A stretch of 6,524 bases of DNA, taken from NCBI GenBank assembly GCA_045124255.1, contig JBGVLM010000053.1, forward strand, positions 1-6,524, read 5' to 3'. The notes beneath the pieces were generated by a model. The model worked only from the letters and a program-made list of their open reading frames with translations. It had not been told where the DNA came from and ran no database searches. Position 1 is the stretch's first letter, and each line of letters begins with the position of its first letter. Shown one piece after another: positions 3,756 to 6,524 of the stretch. This stretch comes from Eshraghiella sp045124255. Lineage in GTDB: Bacteria > Bacillota > Clostridia > Lachnospirales > Lachnospiraceae. A program made the position numbers and the translations under genes.

Positions 3756-6524
3756 ATGAAAGATTATAATTTAACAACACCACAGAAAAACATTTGGAAC
3801 CTGCAGCAATATTATAGTGAAACATCAATTTCAAATTTATGCGGGGCAATTTTTTACGGAGAAAAAAGAGATGAGCAGCTGTTGGAACAGGCTGTTAATC
3901 ATGTAATTGCAACACAGGCAGGACTCAGACTTCAGCTTAATGAAACTGACGGAACGCCGGTTCAATATGTTAAAGAATATGAATATGAAAAAATAGCAGT
4001 CAAAAGCTTCGCGGTTTATGATGAATTCGAGGAATATGTCAAGACTGTCGCAACCCGAAGAATGCAGCTTAACAATTCACGGTTATATCATTTTGAAATA
4101 ATAGATATTAACGGAGAAAGCGGAATTCTCTGTATACTTAATCATATAATTGCGGACGCATGGACATACAGCCTTGTTGCAAAAAATGTTGACAATGCAT
4201 ATTGTCAGTTATTGAACGGAAAAGAAATTGAAGCATTAAACTATGATTATACGGATTACATAAATTCAGAACAGAAATATACTGAATCAGATAAATATTT
4301 AAAGGATGAAGAATACTGGAAAGAAAAATATGCAGGCAAACCGGAACCATCACCGGTTAAACTCTGTGCCGTTTCGCCCCAGACAGTATCAGCAAAACGT
4401 ATTATCAGGAAACTGGATAAAAAACTTACAATTGATATTAAAGAATACTGTCATAAAAATAAGGTATCTCCTGCGGTATTGTTTGAAACAGCCGTTAATA
4501 TTTATTTGTCCAAAATAAATAGTGAAAACGGCACAATTACAATCGGAGTTCCGATATTAAATAGAAGCAATGTTACGGAAAAAAATACTGCGGGAATGTT
4601 TATATCAACCATGCCGCTTACAATAGATATTTCATCAGAGGACAGTGTAATTGGCATTGCAAGGAAAATTACTACAGCCCATATGGAACTGTTCAGACAT
4701 CAGAAATATCCGTATAGTGAAATTCTTAAAAACATTCGTAAGAAACAGGAATTTTCCGGCAATCTGTATGATGTAATGGTAAGCTTTCAGAATGCAAAAA
4801 CAGACCTGGCTTCTTATACGAAATGGTACAGCAATGGTTATAGCGAAGTGCCTCTTGCAATTCATATTGATGACAGGGACGGCGAGAATGATTACACACT
4901 TACCATTGATTACCAGACTGAGATATTTAAGCAAAAAGAAGAGGTTAAGCTTCTTATAAACAGATTGGAATATATTATAAGACAGGCGATTGATAATTCA
5001 GACATACAAATCAGCGATATATCCGTCATTCCTGATACAGAGAAGAAAATGCTGCTCTGTGATTTCAACAACACCGCCGTTGACTATCCAAAGGATAAAT
5101 GTGTCCACCAGTTATTTGAACAGCAGGTAAGCCGTACGCCTGACAGGACCGCACTTGTGTTTGAGGATAAGAAATTTACATATAAGCAGCTGGACGAGAT
5201 GGCAAACTCACTGGCATACCTGCTGAGGGAAAAAGGTGTTGGCAGAAATGATGTCGTTCCGATTATTGCAAAAAGAAACTGGCATGTAATTGTTGGTATG
5301 TTAGGCATACTTAAAGCAGGTGGAGCGTATATGCCGATAGACCCGGAATATCCTGTTGACAGAATTGAATATATGCTTCAAACGGCTAATGCAAAAATTG
5401 CACTGCTATATGAATACGAACAGTCTTTGAAAATAAACACGTTAAAACTAGACAAGGTTGATTATGGATATAATATTAATCCGGTAAATAACTTAAACAA
5501 TTCTGAGGATTTATGTTATGTGATTTTTACATCGGGAAGCACCGGTAAGCCTAAAGGGGTGGCAATAGGGCATAATAATCTTGTGAATTTCGCTAACAAT
5601 AATAATAATAATTATCAAAGCAAAATGGTCAATGAATGTAAATGTGTGTTAGCAGATACAACATTTACATTTGATATATCAGTATTTGAAATTTTTATTT
5701 CAATACTAAATGGTTTATGTGTTGTTTTAACAAAACATATGCAAAGAGCAAATACTATTGCGGAACTGATAGAAAAATATAGTGTAGATGTAATACATAT
5801 AACACCAACTAAATTATCGTTGTTATTACAATATTCAGAATTCAGAGCAAAAGTTTCTAATATTAAATTTCTTATGTGTGGTGCTGAAATTTTTACTGAA
5901 GAATTGTATAGAAAAATTTCGGAATATACAAATACAAAAATATATAATGGGTATGGACCAACTGAAACAACCATAGGGTGTAGCTTCAAGTGGATAAACG
6001 AGAAAGAAAATTTATTAGACATCACCATCGGAAAACCAATCGCCAATACTCAGATTTACATCCTCGATTCCGCTCAAAAGCCTGTTCCTGTAGGAGTTGC
6101 AGGAGAACTCTGCATAGCAGGCGACGGCGTGGGAAAAGGATATCTTAACAGAACTGAACTTACGGCAGAACGTTTTATACCTAATCCATTTGCAACAGAG
6201 GAAAACGGACACGGAGCAGTAATGTACAGGACGGGAGATTTGGCAAGGTGGAGAAGTGACGGCGAGATAGAATATCTCGGAAGAATTGACACACAGGTGA
6301 AAATCCGCGGACTGCGCATTGAGCTCGGAGAAATCGAAAGCGTTATGGGAAGCTTTGCGGGAATACAGCTTTGTGCCGTAACAGATAAGAGGGATGAGAA
6401 TAACAGACAGTATCTGGTGGCGTATTATACGGCGGACAAAGAAGCAGATGAAAAGGCATTAAGGGCATACCTGTCATCAAAACTGCCAAAATACATGGTT
6501 CCTAATTATTTTATGCACTTAGCT
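3756..6524 (+). CDS. Non-ribosomal peptide synthetase, C-A domains (3' partial)
   Basis: This 923-codon open frame runs off the window. A condensation domain comes first (about residues 5-430). It opens with LTTPQKNIWNLQQYY, has the active-site motif NHIIADAW (129-136; His130 and Asp134 kept, the first His and the Gly of HHxxxDG replaced) and the late motif RHQKYPYSEI (314-323). An adenylation domain follows from about 455: A1 FTYKQLDEMANSLAYLL (474-490), A2 LKAGGAYMPIDPEYP (519-533), A3 TSGSTGKPKG (592-601), A4 FDISVFEIF (639-647), A5 NGYGPTETT (731-739), A7 YRTGD (824-828), A8 GRIDTQVKIRG (842-852). The frame ends before A10; the carrier domain and everything after are outside. The enzyme activates an amino acid as its adenylate, and the C domain condenses it with an acyl or peptidyl donor. 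Being N-terminal with no NRPS gene just upstream, the C domain may be a lipo-initiation (starter) type. The AAAGGAG site supports the start at 3756. Base composition shifts sharply within the A domain. Confidence 0.95.
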   Translation, partial: MKDYNLTTPQKNIWNLQQYYSETSISNLCGAIFYGEKRDEQLLEQAVNHVIATQAGLRLQLNETDGTPVQYVKEYEYEKIAVKSFAVYDEFEEYVKTVATRRMQLNNSRLYHFEIIDINGESGILCILNHIIADAWTYSLVAKNVDNAYCQLLNGKEIEALNYDYTDYINSEQKYTESDKYLKDEEYWKEKYAGKPEPSPVKLCAVSPQTVSAKRIIRKLDKKLTIDIKEYCHKNKVSPAVLFETAVNIYLSKINSENGTITIGVPILNRSNVTEKNTAGMFISTMPLTIDISSEDSVIGIARKITTAHMELFRHQKYPYSEILKNIRKKQEFSGNLYDVMVSFQNAKTDLASYTKWYSNGYSEVPLAIHIDDRDGENDYTLTIDYQTEIFKQKEEVKLLINRLEYIIRQAIDNSDIQISDISVIPDTEKKMLLCDFNNTAVDYPKDKCVHQLFEQQVSRTPDRTALVFEDKKFTYKQLDEMANSLAYLLREKGVGRNDVVPIIAKRNWHVIVGMLGILKAGGAYMPIDPEYPVDRIEYMLQTANAKIALLYEYEQSLKINTLKLDKVDYGYNINPVNNLNNSEDLCYVIFTSGSTGKPKGVAIGHNNLVNFANNNNNNYQSKMVNECKCVLADTTFTFDISVFEIFISILNGLCVVLTKHMQRANTIAELIEKYSVDVIHITPTKLSLLLQYSEFRAKVSNIKFLMCGAEIFTEELYRKISEYTNTKIYNGYGPTETTIGCSFKWINEKENLLDITIGKPIANTQIYILDSAQKPVPVGVAGELCIAGDGVGKGYLNRTELTAERFIPNPFATEENGHGAVMYRTGDLARWRSDGEIEYLGRIDTQVKIRGLRIELGEIESVMGSFAGIQLCAVTDKRDENNRQYLVAYYTADKEADEKALRAYLSSKLPKYMVPNYFMHLA
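5401..5940 (+). other. Low-GC segment inside the adenylation domain (possible subdomain swap)
   Basis: Counting by hand, G+C is 149/540 (about 28%) here, against 153/360 (about 42%) for 5041-5400 and 167/360 (about 46%) for 6001-6360. Only the 60 bases holding the conserved A3 motif (5521-5580) rise to 45%. Codons also shift to AT-ending forms (TTA, ATA, AAT). The segment begins about 120 bases before A3 and ends just before A5, so it holds most of the substrate-pocket residues. The reading frame is unbroken across both edges. Subdomain exchange in this part of A domains is known from other NRPS systems; here it is inferred from composition only. Confidence 0.6.
5598..5612 (+). repeat. (AAT)5 microsatellite encoding an asparagine run
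   Basis: Five AAT codons after an AAC give six consecutive Asn residues (codons 5595-5612), just after the A3 core and NLVNF. This is a variable surface stretch in adenylation domains, so the run is probably neutral. Being a triplet repeat, any slippage would keep the frame. Confidence 0.8.

Noticed and set aside
3595..3849. An 84-codon minus-strand open frame across the operator region and the NRPS start
   Set aside because: It covers the operators, the leader and the NRPS ribosome binding site. Its composition is hydrophobic low-complexity, as expected from the complement of AT-rich DNA.
4306..4518. A 70-codon plus-strand open frame inside the condensation domain
   Set aside because: It is a shadow in another frame of the continuous NRPS coding sequence, with no family resemblance or ribosome binding site.
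5595..5612. The (AAT)n run as a phase-variation switch
   Set aside because: It is a triplet repeat, so a change in copy number keeps the frame and cannot switch the gene off.
5615..6046. A 143-codon open frame on the minus strand within the adenylation domain
   Set aside because: It lies opposite conserved A4 and A5 motifs of an unbroken NRPS frame, has no recognisable domain, and is best explained by the local AT-rich composition.

Overview
The window looks like chromosomal DNA of an AT-rich, low-GC Gram-positive anaerobe, probably a gut or rumen Clostridia member (Ruminococcus- or Lachnospiraceae-like). Grounds: strong AGGAGG-type ribosome binding sites, TATAAT-type promoters, AT-biased codons, and the mix of gene families. 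The taxon is inferred from style, not from a marker gene.

Layout. (1) 1-1575 (+): the 3' part of a large, probably secreted protein, with an unrecognised beta-rich region followed by a C-terminal peptidase C39-like (papain-fold) domain. A perfect 16-bp hairpin terminator follows it. (2) 1683-3204 (+): a promoter, an AAA/ABC-type ATPase of the RloA/COG1106 type, and two bases later the first ~30 codons of an RloB-like partner that stops at 36 residues. This reads as a defence-type two-gene unit whose second gene has been lost. (3) 3201-3493 (-): a small XRE-family repressor with its own terminator. (4) 3536-3612: a compact divergent control region with two near-identical 18-bp palindromes and a weaker third copy, spaced 29-30 bp. 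They overlap a promoter in each direction. (5) 3756 to the window end (+): a non-ribosomal peptide synthetase (NRPS), open for 923 codons and cut by the window edge. It consists of an N-terminal condensation domain and most of an adenylation domain, ending just before motif A10.

How they fit together. The XRE protein and the NRPS are transcribed divergently from a shared operator region, so the simplest reading is a self-repressing regulator that also gates a peptide-natural-product gene. The NRPS opens with a condensation domain and has no NRPS gene directly upstream, which fits an initiation module that N-acylates the first amino acid. Most striking is the adenylation domain: bases 5401-5940 have about 28% G+C, against about 42% just before and about 46% just after. 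This segment carries all nine visible substrate-pocket positions. It looks like a subdomain swap that changed substrate choice.

The ATPase/RloB remnant and the C39-like protein have no visible functional tie to the NRPS. I saw no tRNA, rRNA, CRISPR array, transposase or attachment site.
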